A DNA stretch of 64,000 nt from Bacillota bacterium (GTDB lineage: Bacteria > Bacillota > Clostridia > Lachnospirales > Lachnospiraceae). How positions within the stretch are numbered: position 1 is the first letter of the stretch; each line of letters begins with the position of its first letter. The DNA is taken from contig JAEZZO010000029.1 of NCBI GenBank assembly GCA_023418475.1, forward strand, positions 184,763-248,762. Direction: 5' to 3'. Under the pieces are notes generated by a model. It saw only the letters and a program-made list of their open reading frames with translations, did no database searches and was not told the DNA's origin. A program made the position numbers and the translations under genes. This document shows positions 9,099 through 18,650 of this stretch, piece by piece.

Positions 9099-9830
9099 TT
9101 AATCATTGAATTGAATATGACTGCATATATTCCCTAATTCTCTCATAGATGAAAGATATTTTTGAAAACGTACATTTCTTAGTTTGATATCTTCTTCGCT
9201 TACTCCCCGGAAAACATACAATCTATTCATTAAGCTTCGCCCGCCATTACTACATTGAATATCTCCGGTGGTTCTCTCAAAGTATAGGCACATATCATTA
9301 CAATAGGTATGTTTCATTAAGTCTTCATTATCCTTTGTAATTTTTTCTATTTCACTTCTGAATTCCTCGTATAAGTATAAATTGCGTTCTGTATGCGGCA
9401 AATAGTACCCTGAAATTTTTATTCCATAATGTTCAGGTAAAGTATTCCTTATTTTCCTTCGCATATCACTATTTAACGAATTCCATTTTTCGATTGCCTC
9501 ATTATTCATATTATCAGGAAACTCTGATAGCCTTTCTTGAAGCTTATAATTCATAACAATTGAATACTGGTAGCTTTTCATTCGTTTATCATCTTTATCC
9601 ATAGATATTGCCTCGCACTGCTGCAAGAAATACTGTTCTGTTTCTTCCATCGAATGAGTACATGGTTGAATTTTATTTGCATTTTCTTCTATCCAATTAC
9701 AATACTTTTCTTCAAGTAATGGATCTCTTTTCGGACTAAAAGTACCTTCTATTATCCCAATGGAAGATATAGAATGATTATTACCTTTGCTGTTATTATC
9801 CCTACCATCTGAGTTCTTCCAAATTGACAT
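9099..9830 (-). CDS. Hypothetical protein
   Basis: A 243-aa hydrophilic protein without signal peptide or membrane helices. A Ser/Asn-rich N-terminal 30 residues precede a mostly helical, charged body with scattered cysteines (near CTHS, QQC, YCNDMC, IQCSN and NICSH). The start ATG 9830 has AAAGGAG about 8 nt upstream, better than the longer frame start at 9866. I do not recognise the family. It stands alone between the hydrolase and yebC, with higher A+T than its neighbours, which may mean it was acquired. Confidence 0.6.
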   Translation of the reverse strand: MSIWKNSDGRDNNSKGNNHSISSIGIIEGTFSPKRDPLLEEKYCNWIEENANKIQPCTHSMEETEQYFLQQCEAISMDKDDKRMKSYQYSIVMNYKLQERLSEFPDNMNNEAIEKWNSLNSDMRRKIRNTLPEHYGIKISGYYLPHTERNLYLYEEFRSEIEKITKDNEDLMKHTYCNDMCLYFERTTGDIQCSNGGRSLMNRLYVFRGVSEEDIKLRNVRFQKYLSSMRELGNICSHIQFND

Positions 9831-9955
9831 CTTATACTCTCCTTTTAAAGTTTTCTCCATATACATAAAAAATATCCCTCCAGCATATCTGTCAATTATG
9901 ATATACCGGGGGGATAGATGTATATTCGATTCTACTGCATTCCTACTGTTCCGAC

Positions 9956-10684
9956 TTACTCATCCCAGTTGTGCCATACTTCCTGTACATCATCGTCCTC
10001 ATCGAGTAAGTCAAGTATTCTCTGCATGTTCTTAATATCCTGCTCACTTTTAAGTTCGTTCCAGGTCTGAGGTATCATGGAAACATCTGCGGAAGCCATC
10101 ACAATTCCGGCCTTCTCGAGATTTTCTCTGACTGAGCTGAAATCATCCGGATCGGTTAGTATCTCAAAACTGTCCTCTTCCTCTGAAAAATCCTCTGCTC
10201 CGGCTTCCAGTACAATCATCATAAGGTCATCCGCCTTTTTATCGCATTCTTCTTTATCGATTACAATCTGTCCCTTTCTGTCAAACATATAGGATACACA
10301 GCCCTGTGATCCAACATTTCCGCTTCCTTTGGTAAATGCATTTCTTACATTTGCAGCAGTTCTGTTTTTATTGTCAGTAAGCGCTTCTACTATAATTGCA
10401 ATACCGCTTGGTCCGTAACCCTCATAGGTTACTGTCTCATAATTGACCGCATTAGCATCTCCGGCTGCTTTCTTAATACTTCTGTCTATCGTATCATTCG
10501 GCATATTATTGGCTTTTGCTTTTGCAACAACATCCTTCAGTTTGCTGTTGGCATTCGGATCTGACCCGCCTTCTTTTACGGCTACCGCAATTTCACGGCC
10601 TAATTTAGTAAATATTTTGCCTTTACTGGCATCATTTCTTTCTTTTTTATGCTTTATGTTCGCGAATTTTGAATGTCCTGACAT
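9956..10684 (-). CDS. yebC: YebC/PmpR family protein
   Basis: 242 aa, the usual length for this family. The N-terminal MSGHSKFANIKHKK-RNDASKGKIFTKLGREI signature is followed by the three-domain YebC body (NVGSQGCVSYMFDRKG, EDFSEEEDSFEI). Members have been described as transcriptional regulators and, more recently, as translation factors that help with difficult peptide bonds such as proline runs. ATG 10684 has AAGGAG about 7 nt upstream. It lies after argR on the same strand, with a gap of about 140 bp. Confidence 0.92.
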   Translation of the reverse strand: MSGHSKFANIKHKKERNDASKGKIFTKLGREIAVAVKEGGSDPNANSKLKDVVAKAKANNMPNDTIDRSIKKAAGDANAVNYETVTYEGYGPSGIAIIVEALTDNKNRTAANVRNAFTKGSGNVGSQGCVSYMFDRKGQIVIDKEECDKKADDLMMIVLEAGAEDFSEEEDSFEILTDPDDFSSVRENLEKAGIVMASADVSMIPQTWNELKSEQDIKNMQRILDLLDEDDDVQEVWHNWDE

Positions 10685-10826
10685 TTCAATTCTCCTTATC
10701 ACTCTTCAACACTATATGTCTGATAAATAACCTTAAATATTTTATCACCGTTTTACAGGTTCGGCAAGAAGATTTTTGTATCTGTTCGAAAAGTTATCAA
10801 GTGGAATAATGTAACAGGCCTAAGAA

Positions 10827-11282
10827 TCATTCTGCATTAATAATTTTACTCAGTCTTTCCATCACAGCTACGGTATCTTCCACAGAGCGAATCGCACACA
10901 TAATTGTATCATCTCCCGCAATACAGCCAACAATACTACTGATCTGTATTGAATCAAGCGCTGCGGCTACAGCCATAGCCATTCCTGATACTGTCTTAAT
11001 TACCAGAATGTTCTGTGCCATATCCATGGATACAAATCCGTCTTTTAATACACGCGCATACTTTTCACTCATTCCGGATTCTGTTTTTTGAAGTATAATG
11101 TATTTTTGTCTTCCACCGTCAAGTGCAACCTTTGTTAATTTTAACTCTCTAATATCTCTGGACACTGTTGCCTGCGTCACATTATACCCATCTTTCATTA
11201 ATCTGTCTGCCAGATCTTCCTGGGTTTCAATATCATATTTGGTAATTAATTCAATTATTTTACTTTGCCTGCTTATTTTCAT
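10827..11282 (-). CDS. argR: Arginine repressor
   Basis: 151 aa, the usual length. The N-terminal winged helix (SRQSKIIELITKYDIETQEDLADRL, then ATVSRDIRELKLTK) binds ARG boxes. The C-terminal domain (VIKTVSGMAMAVAAALD; SIVGCIAGDDTIMCAI) binds arginine and forms hexamers. It controls arginine synthesis and breakdown. ATG 11282 has a GGGAG site 5-6 nt upstream. It is the last gene of the dxs-tlyA-nadK run. In most Firmicutes recN follows argR, but here the next gene is yebC and no recN is present. Confidence 0.93.
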   Translation of the reverse strand: MKISRQSKIIELITKYDIETQEDLADRLMKDGYNVTQATVSRDIRELKLTKVALDGGRQKYIILQKTESGMSEKYARVLKDGFVSMDMAQNILVIKTVSGMAMAVAAALDSIQISSIVGCIAGDDTIMCAIRSVEDTVAVMERLSKIINAE

Positions 11283-11345
11283 CTTTTTCTCCCATACCTT
11301 TCTTTGACAAGACTTTAGCAATAATCCTTTGTAATGATAATTTAC

Positions 11346-12215
11346 TCAATCTCCGTTATTGCCTAACTTTGACCGCAAAATCTCGTAAATCCCGGTACGG
11401 TTAAGCTTTACAAGTTGTGTATTATAAACCGCCTTATTAATGAATATGGTATCATTCGTACTAAGGTCAATTCCCTTATTCCCATCAAAGGTTATGATTG
11501 CCTCAGCCTCCTGCGTCTTCTTGCTCTTACCAACCACCACCTTAATGATATCCTGCGCAGATACCACAACACTTCTGGGGGTAAGAGAGTGAGGACAGAT
11601 TGGCGTAATTACCATAACATCAGCTTCCGGGAAGATAATCGGTCCGCCTGCTGACAGATTATAAGCAGTAGAACCCGTCGGTGTCGAAATAATTACTCCG
11701 TCCCCCAGAAAATGATCCACTAATTCGTCATTCACATAGATACCAAGATTAATTATTCTTGAAAAACCTTTTCGCGCTATAACGATATCATTCAACGAAT
11801 AGCCCATTGCTATTTTTGATCGATTTGGAACAATATCATTATAAAGGATCTGTCCTTCTATCATTAATCTATTCTCAATCCTGTAATCATCCTGAAAAAG
11901 GCGCTCCAGTGCCTGTTCCACATGATGTTTTTCAATCTCTGCCAGAAAACCAAGCGTTCCAAGATTGACACCAAGAATTGGAATATTATGCCGCATTAAA
12001 TCATTGGCCGTCTGTATAATCGTACCATCTCCGCCAAGAACAATCGCACAGTCCGTATCCTCCGGAATATCCCTTGGAGTTTTATCCTCCGCTGCGGTAG
12101 AAACACCTGACAAAGTGGCTTTCTTACCCGACTTTTCTATATAAGCAGCAATCTTATTGGTTATCCTCATATCAATATCTTTTTCTTTATTTGTAATAAT
12201 TAAAAAATGATCCAT
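11346..12215 (-). CDS. nadK: NAD kinase
   Basis: Phosphorylates NAD to NADP. 289 aa. The key segments are GGDGT (VLGGDGTIIQTAND), GVNLGTLGFLAEI, the GDGVIISTPTGSTAYNLSAGGPI motif and ITPICPHSLTPR. ATG 12215 was chosen; AGGAG lies about 13 nt upstream, slightly far, and a TTG at 12236 keeps the frame open. A candidate promoter (12334-12362) in the 190-bp gap after tlyA suggests nadK-argR can be transcribed separately from the upstream operon. Confidence 0.95.
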   Translation of the reverse strand: MDHFLIITNKEKDIDMRITNKIAAYIEKSGKKATLSGVSTAAEDKTPRDIPEDTDCAIVLGGDGTIIQTANDLMRHNIPILGVNLGTLGFLAEIEKHHVEQALERLFQDDYRIENRLMIEGQILYNDIVPNRSKIAMGYSLNDIVIARKGFSRIINLGIYVNDELVDHFLGDGVIISTPTGSTAYNLSAGGPIIFPEADVMVITPICPHSLTPRSVVVSAQDIIKVVVGKSKKTQEAEAIITFDGNKGIDLSTNDTIFINKAVYNTQLVKLNRTGIYEILRSKLGNNGD

Positions 12216-12333
12216 TCTGATTGCTACTCTCCTCAACTACTTTACTAAAATATACAAAAAGTTTATCATAGACTTTCTTTAATTTCAAGCCACTAACGAC
12301 TTTTTATTTATAATTTTACAAATGTTTAGAATA

Positions 12334-12362
12334 ATTATACGAAATTCTCAGGATATTGATAA
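12334..12362 (-). promoter_or_regulatory. Candidate sigma-A promoter for nadK-argR
   Basis: TTATCA and TATAAT boxes separated by 17 bp on the minus strand, about 120 nt ahead of nadK, in the only sizeable gap inside the operon. Confidence 0.5.
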
Positions 12363-12406
12363 CACTAGAAAGAAATCTTTGATACTCTATGAAAAGCAAT
12401 GTATTA

Positions 12407-13240
12407 TTAACCTTCGGAAAGTAGGTTGTGGGATTCTTCGACTATCTTCAATATTTTTTCTGAAGCAATTGTGATTCCGGCAGAACATTCCAAAACAGTA
12501 GTATCTGTCTCTTTCTTTTTCAGATATAATAAATATTCAATATTACCTTCGGGTCCTTTTATTGGAGAATAACTTAAATCAAGACAATCAAATCCAATAC
12601 CTGCGGCGTAAGAAATAACATGCTCTATAACCTCTTCGTGAACCTTTCTATCCCGGACCACACCCTTCTTACCAACCTTCTCTCTGCCGGCTTCAAACTG
12701 CGGTTTAATCAGACTGACGATCTCCCCGCCGTCAGTAAGAAGCTCTCTGACCGGCTGCAATACTTTCGTTAAGGAGATAAATGATACATCGATTGACGCA
12801 AATGCAATTCTGTCCCCTATCTGATCCGGCATCAGATATCTTATATTCGTCTTTTCCATTGAAACGACCCGCTCATCCTGCCTTAGCTTCCAGGCCAGCT
12901 GATTTGTTCCGACATCCACCGAATAAACCTTAAGGGCGCCACTTTGCAGCATACAATCTGTAAATCCGCCGGTGGAGGAACCCACATCCATACAGACCTT
13001 ACCGGTTAAGGTGATTGGAAATTGCGCCATGGCCTTCTCCAGTTTTAGGCCTCCGCGGCTTACATATTTCAGCGGATTTTCCTTTACTTCTATTTTCACA
13101 TTCTCTGGAAAAGTACTTCCTGCCTTATCCTCTCTCTGTCCGTCCACAAATACATTTCCGGACATAATGACAGCCTTCGCCTTCTCTCTTGAGGGTGCCA
13201 GATTCCTATTTACTAATAAAACATCTAATCGTTCTTTCAA
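12407..13240 (-). CDS. tlyA: TlyA family rRNA methyltransferase/hemolysin-like protein
   Basis: 277 aa with an N-terminal S4 RNA-binding domain (ERLDVLLVNRNLAPSREKAK) and an FtsJ-like SAM-binding domain (CMDVGSSTGGFTDCMLQSGA; SIDVSFISL; LIKPQFEAG). Relatives methylate 2'-O positions of ribosomal RNA. It begins with TTG at 13240, with GGAAGGG about 6 nt before. It is in the conserved dxs-tlyA-nadK-argR order, although a GNAT gene separates it from dxs. Confidence 0.92.
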   Translation of the reverse strand: MKERLDVLLVNRNLAPSREKAKAVIMSGNVFVDGQREDKAGSTFPENVKIEVKENPLKYVSRGGLKLEKAMAQFPITLTGKVCMDVGSSTGGFTDCMLQSGALKVYSVDVGTNQLAWKLRQDERVVSMEKTNIRYLMPDQIGDRIAFASIDVSFISLTKVLQPVRELLTDGGEIVSLIKPQFEAGREKVGKKGVVRDRKVHEEVIEHVISYAAGIGFDCLDLSYSPIKGPEGNIEYLLYLKKKETDTTVLECSAGITIASEKILKIVEESHNLLSEG

Positions 13241-13283
13241 TCTTTACCCTTCCTTTGCCATACATTTTAAAGCCTGCTCTTTT

Positions 13284-13766
13284 TTAAAATTGGAGCTTCA
13301 TGTCATACCAGACTGCACCGCCGTGGATGGACTTTGATAAACCTTCCTTTTTATATCCAAATTTCTCGTAATAATGGAGCAATTTATCTTTACAGGTTAA
13401 AATACAGCCTTTCCTTCCCTGTGCCCTGGCATCAGCTATTACCTGTTCCATTAATCTTGCAGCACAGCCCTTCCTTCGGTATTTTGGAATAGTATTCACT
13501 CCGAATATCGTCTGCCATTCTCCCAGTTCATCATGCAGCTGTGCATTTTCAAACATTTCATCCCGAATGGATGTTTCATTTGTCACCATACCATCGATGA
13601 AGCTGATCAATACTCCGTTTTCTTCCAAAAGCCAGAAGTGCTCCGGATAAATCCGAAGCCTCTTCTCAAACTCATCTTCTCCAGCTGCCTCAGCCGGAGG
13701 AAAACACATTGCTTCCACCGCTGTAATAGCTGCCAAATCATCTATTGTAGCTGTTCTGATATTCAT
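13284..13766 (-). CDS. GNAT family N-acetyltransferase
   Basis: 160 aa. An N-terminal IRTATIDDLAAITAVEAMCFP strand-helix pair, central NTIPKYRRKGCAARLMEQVIADARAQG (the acetyl-CoA pyrophosphate-binding motif A, Arg/Gly-rich) and a C-terminal HYYEKFGYKKEG motif B are all clear. The substrate is unknown; relatives acetylate amines or small peptides. It is inserted between dxs and tlyA, with gaps of about 45 bp each side, so it is likely cotranscribed with them. Confidence 0.88.
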   Translation of the reverse strand: MNIRTATIDDLAAITAVEAMCFPPAEAAGEDEFEKRLRIYPEHFWLLEENGVLISFIDGMVTNETSIRDEMFENAQLHDELGEWQTIFGVNTIPKYRRKGCAARLMEQVIADARAQGRKGCILTCKDKLLHYYEKFGYKKEGLSKSIHGGAVWYDMKLQF

Positions 13767-13809
13767 TTCTAAACTAATTTCCTTCCGTTCGAACCGAATG
13801 CATTACAGT

Positions 13810-15675
13810 TTACACCATCTTTTTAATCTTCTCTATGATACTTTGTGCATCCAATCCGAATTTTTTCTGGAGTTCATCCACTCCGCCGTGCTCGATAAAG
13901 ACGTCCGGAAGCGCCATATTTTGAAGTACAATTCCCTGCTTTCCGGCTTCAAACAGATAATCCGCCACCTTTTGCCCATAACCGCCGCTTCTTACATTTT
14001 CCTCCAGAGTTACAAACAACCGGTGATTTTTCGTTAGCTGTTCCAATATATCCTTATCTATCGGAGAAATAAATCGAACATTCACCAGTGTTATATTTCT
14101 TCCCTCCGAAAGAAAGGCATCTGCCACCTCTTTTGCGGTCTTCACCATGCTACCCACCGCCAGGATTGCCACTTCCGATCCCTCTGATAAAACCTCTGCT
14201 TTTCCCTGTTCAATCGGTGTATTACATTCCTTAAGTGCAGAGTAAGCCTCTCCCTTCGGATAGCGGATGGCTACGGGCCCCTTGCACCCTAACGCATACT
14301 CCAGCATTTGTTCCAGCTCAGTACCATTCTTCGGTGCCATGACTGTCAAATTCGGTATATGAGAAAGGAAGGATAGATCAAAAGTACCCTGATGTGTTTT
14401 CCCGTCTCTTCCGGAAATTCCAGCCCGATCGATTGCAAATATGACCGGAAGATTATTAATGCAGACGTCATGTAAGATCTGATCATAAGCTCTTTGTAAG
14501 AATGTAGAATAGATTGCTACCACCGGCTTGTAACCGCCGATTGCAAGTCCCGCTGCAAAGGTAACAGCATGCTCCTCCGCTATTCCCACATCGAAGAAAC
14601 GTTCCGGAAACTGCTTTTTAAACGCTGACAAGCCTGTTCCATAAGGCATTGCAGCTGTTATCGCAACTACTTTATCATCAACTGATCCGGCCCGTACCAT
14701 TGCATCGGAAAATACTTTCGTATAAGAATGTGTCTTATCCTTACGGATTGGCTCGCCGCTCGCAATATCAAAGGGATCTATACTATGATATCGGCTTGGA
14801 TATTTTTCTGCGAGATGATAGCCCTTACCCTTCTTCGTCAGAACATGAACTACTACTGCCTTCTTTGCACGGGATGCCATCTCAAAGGCTTCCGTCATAA
14901 GATCTATGTCATGTCCATCGATGGGTCCGATATAGGTAAGACCCATATCTTCAAAAAACATACTCGGAAGCATAAAATATTTGATTGCATCCTTCGAACG
15001 TTTCAATCTGTCAACGATCGTTTTTCCAATTCCGGGCATTTGATTTAACGTATTTTCCATATTCTCTTTAAAACCTGTATATTTAGAACTGGTTCGAAGC
15101 TTTGCCAGATAATTTGCCAATCCCCCGACATTTTCTGAAATAGACATATTGTTATCGTTTAGCACAATAATCATATTGGATTTCAGTCGTCCTGCATTAT
15201 TGAAGGCTTCAAAAGCCATTCCCCCGGTCAGTGCCCCGTCGCCAAGAACTGCAACTACTTTATTCGTCTCTCCACTCAAATCTCTTGCTTTCACCAAACC
15301 AAGTGCTGCTGATACAGCAGTAGAACTGTGTCCGGTATCAAAGGAATCACAGTTACTTTCTTCCCGTTTCGGAAACCCGCTCAGACCATCCATTTGCCGT
15401 AAGGTGCAAAACAAATTCTTTCTGCCTGTTAACAGCTTATGAGTATATGCCTGATGCCCCACATCCCATACCAGTTTATCCTGCGGAAAAGCAAGAAATA
15501 AATGAAGCGCCATCGTTAGTTCAACGACTCCCAGGCTGGAAGCAAGATGCCCGCCGGTTTTACTTATATTCTCAATCAAAAAATTACGTATTTCCTTCGC
15601 CAGCTGTTCATAGTCCTGTGGTTTTATTTTCTTGATATCATTTTCATTATCGATACTGTCCAATAGCTTAGACAA
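13810..15675 (-). CDS. dxs: 1-deoxy-D-xylulose-5-phosphate synthase
   Basis: The first enzyme of the MEP isoprenoid pathway; it condenses pyruvate with glyceraldehyde 3-phosphate using thiamine diphosphate. 621 aa. It shows DVGHQAYTHKLLTGR, the ThDP motif GDGALTGGMAFEA-NNAG with LNDNNMSIS, the transketolase pyrimidine domain with the catalytic Glu (DVGIAEEHAVTFAAGLA) and a C-terminal domain. TTG 15675 has GAGGTG about 8 nt upstream; GTG 15684 is the other option. It follows ispA by about 30 bp, pairing two isoprenoid genes. Confidence 0.96.
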   Translation of the reverse strand: MSKLLDSIDNENDIKKIKPQDYEQLAKEIRNFLIENISKTGGHLASSLGVVELTMALHLFLAFPQDKLVWDVGHQAYTHKLLTGRKNLFCTLRQMDGLSGFPKREESNCDSFDTGHSSTAVSAALGLVKARDLSGETNKVVAVLGDGALTGGMAFEAFNNAGRLKSNMIIVLNDNNMSISENVGGLANYLAKLRTSSKYTGFKENMENTLNQMPGIGKTIVDRLKRSKDAIKYFMLPSMFFEDMGLTYIGPIDGHDIDLMTEAFEMASRAKKAVVVHVLTKKGKGYHLAEKYPSRYHSIDPFDIASGEPIRKDKTHSYTKVFSDAMVRAGSVDDKVVAITAAMPYGTGLSAFKKQFPERFFDVGIAEEHAVTFAAGLAIGGYKPVVAIYSTFLQRAYDQILHDVCINNLPVIFAIDRAGISGRDGKTHQGTFDLSFLSHIPNLTVMAPKNGTELEQMLEYALGCKGPVAIRYPKGEAYSALKECNTPIEQGKAEVLSEGSEVAILAVGSMVKTAKEVADAFLSEGRNITLVNVRFISPIDKDILEQLTKNHRLFVTLEENVRSGGYGQKVADYLFEAGKQGIVLQNMALPDVFIEHGGVDELQKKFGLDAQSIIEKIKKMV

Positions 15676-15709
15676 TCCATACACCTCACTTTAATTCATA
15701 GGTCGGAAT

Positions 15710-16627
15710 TTATTTTTCCCTGTTAATCAGCATTTTAATTAACTCTTCCAGAAATTCATTTTTCCGTTTGAGCTTGCGATAGCCTTCCAGCGCCTGACTT
15801 GAGATCATTTCTACCTGCTGCTTTGCACTTTCTAAATCCATTATGGTAACATAAGTAGTCTTCTCATTCTTCTCATCACTGTGTATCGGTTTTCCAAGGA
15901 CCTCTGCAGAGCTGGTAACATCCAGGATATCGTCTCTAATCTGAAACGCAAGGCCTATTGCTCCGGCAATTTGTTCTACCTCTCCAACCTCTTTCTGCTC
16001 CGCTCCGGCCAAAACTGCGCCAATCATCATAGCCGCCTCAATCAAAGCAGAGGTTTTTAACTGATACATCAAATCGAGACGTTCTCTGCTGATATTATCT
16101 TCCTCTTCCTCCATGTCAATTACCTGTCCACCGATCATTCCGAATATACCGGCCTTTGCCGACAGGATTTGCATCGCCTTTGCTATTTGGCAATAAGCAA
16201 TAAGCCTGATGTCTTTCTCCAGGTCTGCTGCCACATCAAATGCCTTAAGTGCCGTTTCGAATGCATAATTAAGCAAACCGTCTCCAGCCAGAATTCCCAT
16301 TGCTTCCCCATATACCACATGTGTGGTTTTTCTTCCTCTGCGATATTCATCATTATCCATAGCCGGGAGATCATCATGTACAAGCGAATACGTGTGTATC
16401 ATTTCAATAGATGCCATAAAGGGTTCTAATACAGCCAAATTCTGCCCGCCGTATAATAAAAAAGTCTCTGCCATTAGCATTGGCCTAAGCCGCTTTCCAC
16501 CAGCCATAACACTATAGTTCATGGCTTCGATTACCGTCTTCTGACAGCCTTCCTCCCTTGGCAGATAGTTCTTCAGAACTTTTTCAATTTGCATTACCTT
16601 ATGCTGAAGTTCATCTTTAAATTTCAT
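15710..16627 (-). CDS. ispA: Polyprenyl (farnesyl/geranyl) diphosphate synthase
   Basis: 305 aa, an all-helical prenyltransferase. It has the first Asp-rich motif DDLPAMDNDEYRRG, the second motif FQIRDDILDV and the GGKRLRP substrate-binding segment. It makes C15 (or C10) isoprenoid diphosphates from IPP and DMAPP. ATG 16627 overlaps the last codons of xseB, suggesting translational coupling. It stands between xseB and dxs in the conserved order. Confidence 0.94.
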   Translation of the reverse strand: MKFKDELQHKVMQIEKVLKNYLPREEGCQKTVIEAMNYSVMAGGKRLRPMLMAETFLLYGGQNLAVLEPFMASIEMIHTYSLVHDDLPAMDNDEYRRGRKTTHVVYGEAMGILAGDGLLNYAFETALKAFDVAADLEKDIRLIAYCQIAKAMQILSAKAGIFGMIGGQVIDMEEEEDNISRERLDLMYQLKTSALIEAAMMIGAVLAGAEQKEVGEVEQIAGAIGLAFQIRDDILDVTSSAEVLGKPIHSDEKNEKTTYVTIMDLESAKQQVEMISSQALEGYRKLKRKNEFLEELIKMLINREK

Positions 16628-16826
16628 TCGCATCACCATTTTCACTTAATATAATTAATTCCTTCTCTACCTTATCAATGGAGTCATTGCAGCTTTTGAG
16701 AAGCTTCATTCCCTGCTGATACAAAGAAAAGGAATCCTCCAGGCTGACATCCGGTTTTTCAAGTGATTCAATTACTTCATTTAAGCTGTTAAATGCTTCT
16801 TCTAATTTTAATTCTTTTTCAGCCAT
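16617..16826 (-). CDS. xseB: Exodeoxyribonuclease VII small subunit
   Basis: 69 aa, the usual size. The two-helix XseB sequence includes KLEEAFNSLNEVIESLEKPDVSLEDSF and YQQGMKLLKSCNDSIDKVE. Several copies bind each large subunit. ATG 16826 follows an AAAGGG site about 12-13 nt upstream; an in-frame ATG at 16838 is possible. It ends inside the start of ispA and follows xseA closely. Confidence 0.92.
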   Translation of the reverse strand: MAEKELKLEEAFNSLNEVIESLEKPDVSLEDSFSLYQQGMKLLKSCNDSIDKVEKELIILSENGDANEI

Positions 16827-16923
16827 ACTAATAACCATACCCTTTCTAAAGTCTGGCGATTTATGCAGCACACAAATCGCTGTGTAAAAAAATTCACACC
16901 AACTTTCATTCTGCAGTTGCAAT

Positions 16924-18132
16924 TTATCCACGTTTTTTCTCATGAATTTCTTCCACTCTGGCTTTCATATCTCCATCCAGTAAGGATATCGTAAGCAGTT
17001 CACCCCTTACTACCTTTGCAATACTTTGAACCGGATGCTGGTCCTCGCCAACGAGCAGCGCATAGCCCCTGCTCAATTTCGATAAAGGTGACAATCCTTC
17101 CAATCTAGCTATGTATAAGTCCAGCTGATGCCTTTTCTCCTTAACCTTTGTATTCATCTGCAGCTGAAGCTTTTGTTCCATATCCAATAAATACTGCCGT
17201 TTTTGTCTGATCTGAAAGGCAGGACTGACATATAGCAAACGAAGCCTATACTCCTTGATACGGTTTTCGTATAATCTTATTTTCTGCTGTAATTCCCTTC
17301 TTAACTTACGATGATAATCCCGAATGGTATTACAATAGGCATTGTAATCATTTACTGCAAGTTCTGCAGCTGCTGAGGGTGTTGGTGCCCGCAGATCAGC
17401 AACAAAATCGGCAATTGTTATATCTGTCTCATGACCGACTGCAGCAATCACCGGCGTATTGCAGGTATATATTGCCCTGGCTACTATCTCCTCATTAAAT
17501 GCCCACAAATCTTCAATAGAACCACCGCCTCTTCCGACAATAATCGTATCAAGGCCCATACGGTCAAGTTTTTGTATACCTTTTGCCACACTCTGAGCAG
17601 AACCCGTTCCCTGAACCAGTGCCGGATACAATATCAGCTGAACGTATGGATTTCTCCGTTTTGAGATATTAAGAATATCCTGTATTGCAGCTCCTGTTGA
17701 AGCCGTAACAATACCTACCTTTTTCGGATAAGCAGGAATTGGTTTTTTATGTTCCCTGTTAAATAGCCCTTCTTCCTCCAGGCTTCTTTTCAATCTTTCA
17801 AACTTTTCATATAGTATTCCCTGTCCATCCAGAACTATTTCACTTGCATAGAGCTGATATTTTCCGTCCCGCTCATATACGTTGATACTTCCAAGAGCAA
17901 TTACACACTGTCCCTCCTCAAGACGGAATGTCAATCCCCTTCTCTGTCCTGCGAACATAACACATGCCAATTGCCCCTGAGCATCTTTTAATGTAAAATA
18001 AATATGCCCGGAGGTATGGTATTTGCAATTAGAGACTTCTCCTTTAATATATATTCTGGAGAGTATTCCGTCTCTGATAAACATATTCTTTATATATTGA
18101 TTGATCTCTGTGACTGAATAAGCCTGTCCCAT
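16924..18132 (-). CDS. xseA: Exodeoxyribonuclease VII large subunit
   Basis: 402 aa. An N-terminal OB-fold (GEVSNCKYHTSGHIYFTLKD) binds single-stranded DNA. The catalytic core has VGRGGGSIEDLWAFNEE, PVIAAVGHETDITIADFVADLRAPTPSAAAE and a long coiled-coil C-terminal region. With XseB it degrades single-stranded DNA into short oligomers. ATG 18132 has GGAG 6 nt upstream. It lies between nusB and xseB. Confidence 0.95.
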   Translation of the reverse strand: MGQAYSVTEINQYIKNMFIRDGILSRIYIKGEVSNCKYHTSGHIYFTLKDAQGQLACVMFAGQRRGLTFRLEEGQCVIALGSINVYERDGKYQLYASEIVLDGQGILYEKFERLKRSLEEEGLFNREHKKPIPAYPKKVGIVTASTGAAIQDILNISKRRNPYVQLILYPALVQGTGSAQSVAKGIQKLDRMGLDTIIVGRGGGSIEDLWAFNEEIVARAIYTCNTPVIAAVGHETDITIADFVADLRAPTPSAAAELAVNDYNAYCNTIRDYHRKLRRELQQKIRLYENRIKEYRLRLLYVSPAFQIRQKRQYLLDMEQKLQLQMNTKVKEKRHQLDLYIARLEGLSPLSKLSRGYALLVGEDQHPVQSIAKVVRGELLTISLLDGDMKARVEEIHEKKRG

Positions 18133-18189
18133 CGTTATCTCCATTCCACATGTACCAGCGGATCAGGGCAGTACTGCCTAATCAACCCC

Positions 18190-18585
18190 TTAAGCGAGCT
18201 TGGCCAATACTCCATTGATAAAACCAGGCGATTCATCCTGTCCGAAAATCTTCGCCATCTCAACCGCTTCATTAATCGCGACTTTAACCGGAACATCGTC
18301 ATCATATCGCATCTCATATACTGCCAGACGAAGTATTGTCAGATCCACTTTTCCCATACGGCTTAACTTCCATCCACTGGCAGCTTCTGAAAGTATCTGA
18401 TCAATTTCATTCAAATGTTCCATAATAGCATGAAACCGTGATGACAGATAAGCATATTCCTCCAGGGAAGGTTTCTCAAGTTCTGCCAGATATAGTTCCA
18501 TTTGTTCATTCAATTCGCTTTCCTCATGAAAATCTTTTCGAAATAACATAAGGAAAATATGTTCTCTTAGTTCTCTTCTTGTCAC
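18190..18585 (-). CDS. nusB: Transcription antitermination factor NusB
   Basis: 131 aa. It binds boxA RNA with NusE (S10) to allow antitermination of rRNA operons. The family pattern is seen in RRELREHIFLMLFRKDF, LILRLAVYEMRY-like (LTILRLAVYEMRYDDDVPVKVAINEAVEMAK) and FINGVLAKLA. GTG 18585 has AGGAGG about 9 nt upstream. It sits between yqhY and xseA, and a strong hairpin in the gap upstream may lower or process the message. Confidence 0.93.
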   Translation of the reverse strand: MTRRELREHIFLMLFRKDFHEESELNEQMELYLAELEKPSLEEYAYLSSRFHAIMEHLNEIDQILSEAASGWKLSRMGKVDLTILRLAVYEMRYDDDVPVKVAINEAVEMAKIFGQDESPGFINGVLAKLA

Positions 18586-18610
18586 TGTGCGGTTCCTCCT
18601 ACACACGAAT

Positions 18611-18642
18611 AAACAACCCTTAGGTATAGTCTAAGGGTTGTT
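18611..18642 (-). terminator. Hairpin between yqhY and nusB
   Basis: A 12-bp perfect stem, AACAACCCTTAG / CTAAGGGTTGTT, with a 7-nt loop. Only a short T-run follows, so it may be a partial terminator or an RNA-processing/stabilising hairpin inside the operon. Confidence 0.6.
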
Positions 18643-18650
18643 TGGAATAA

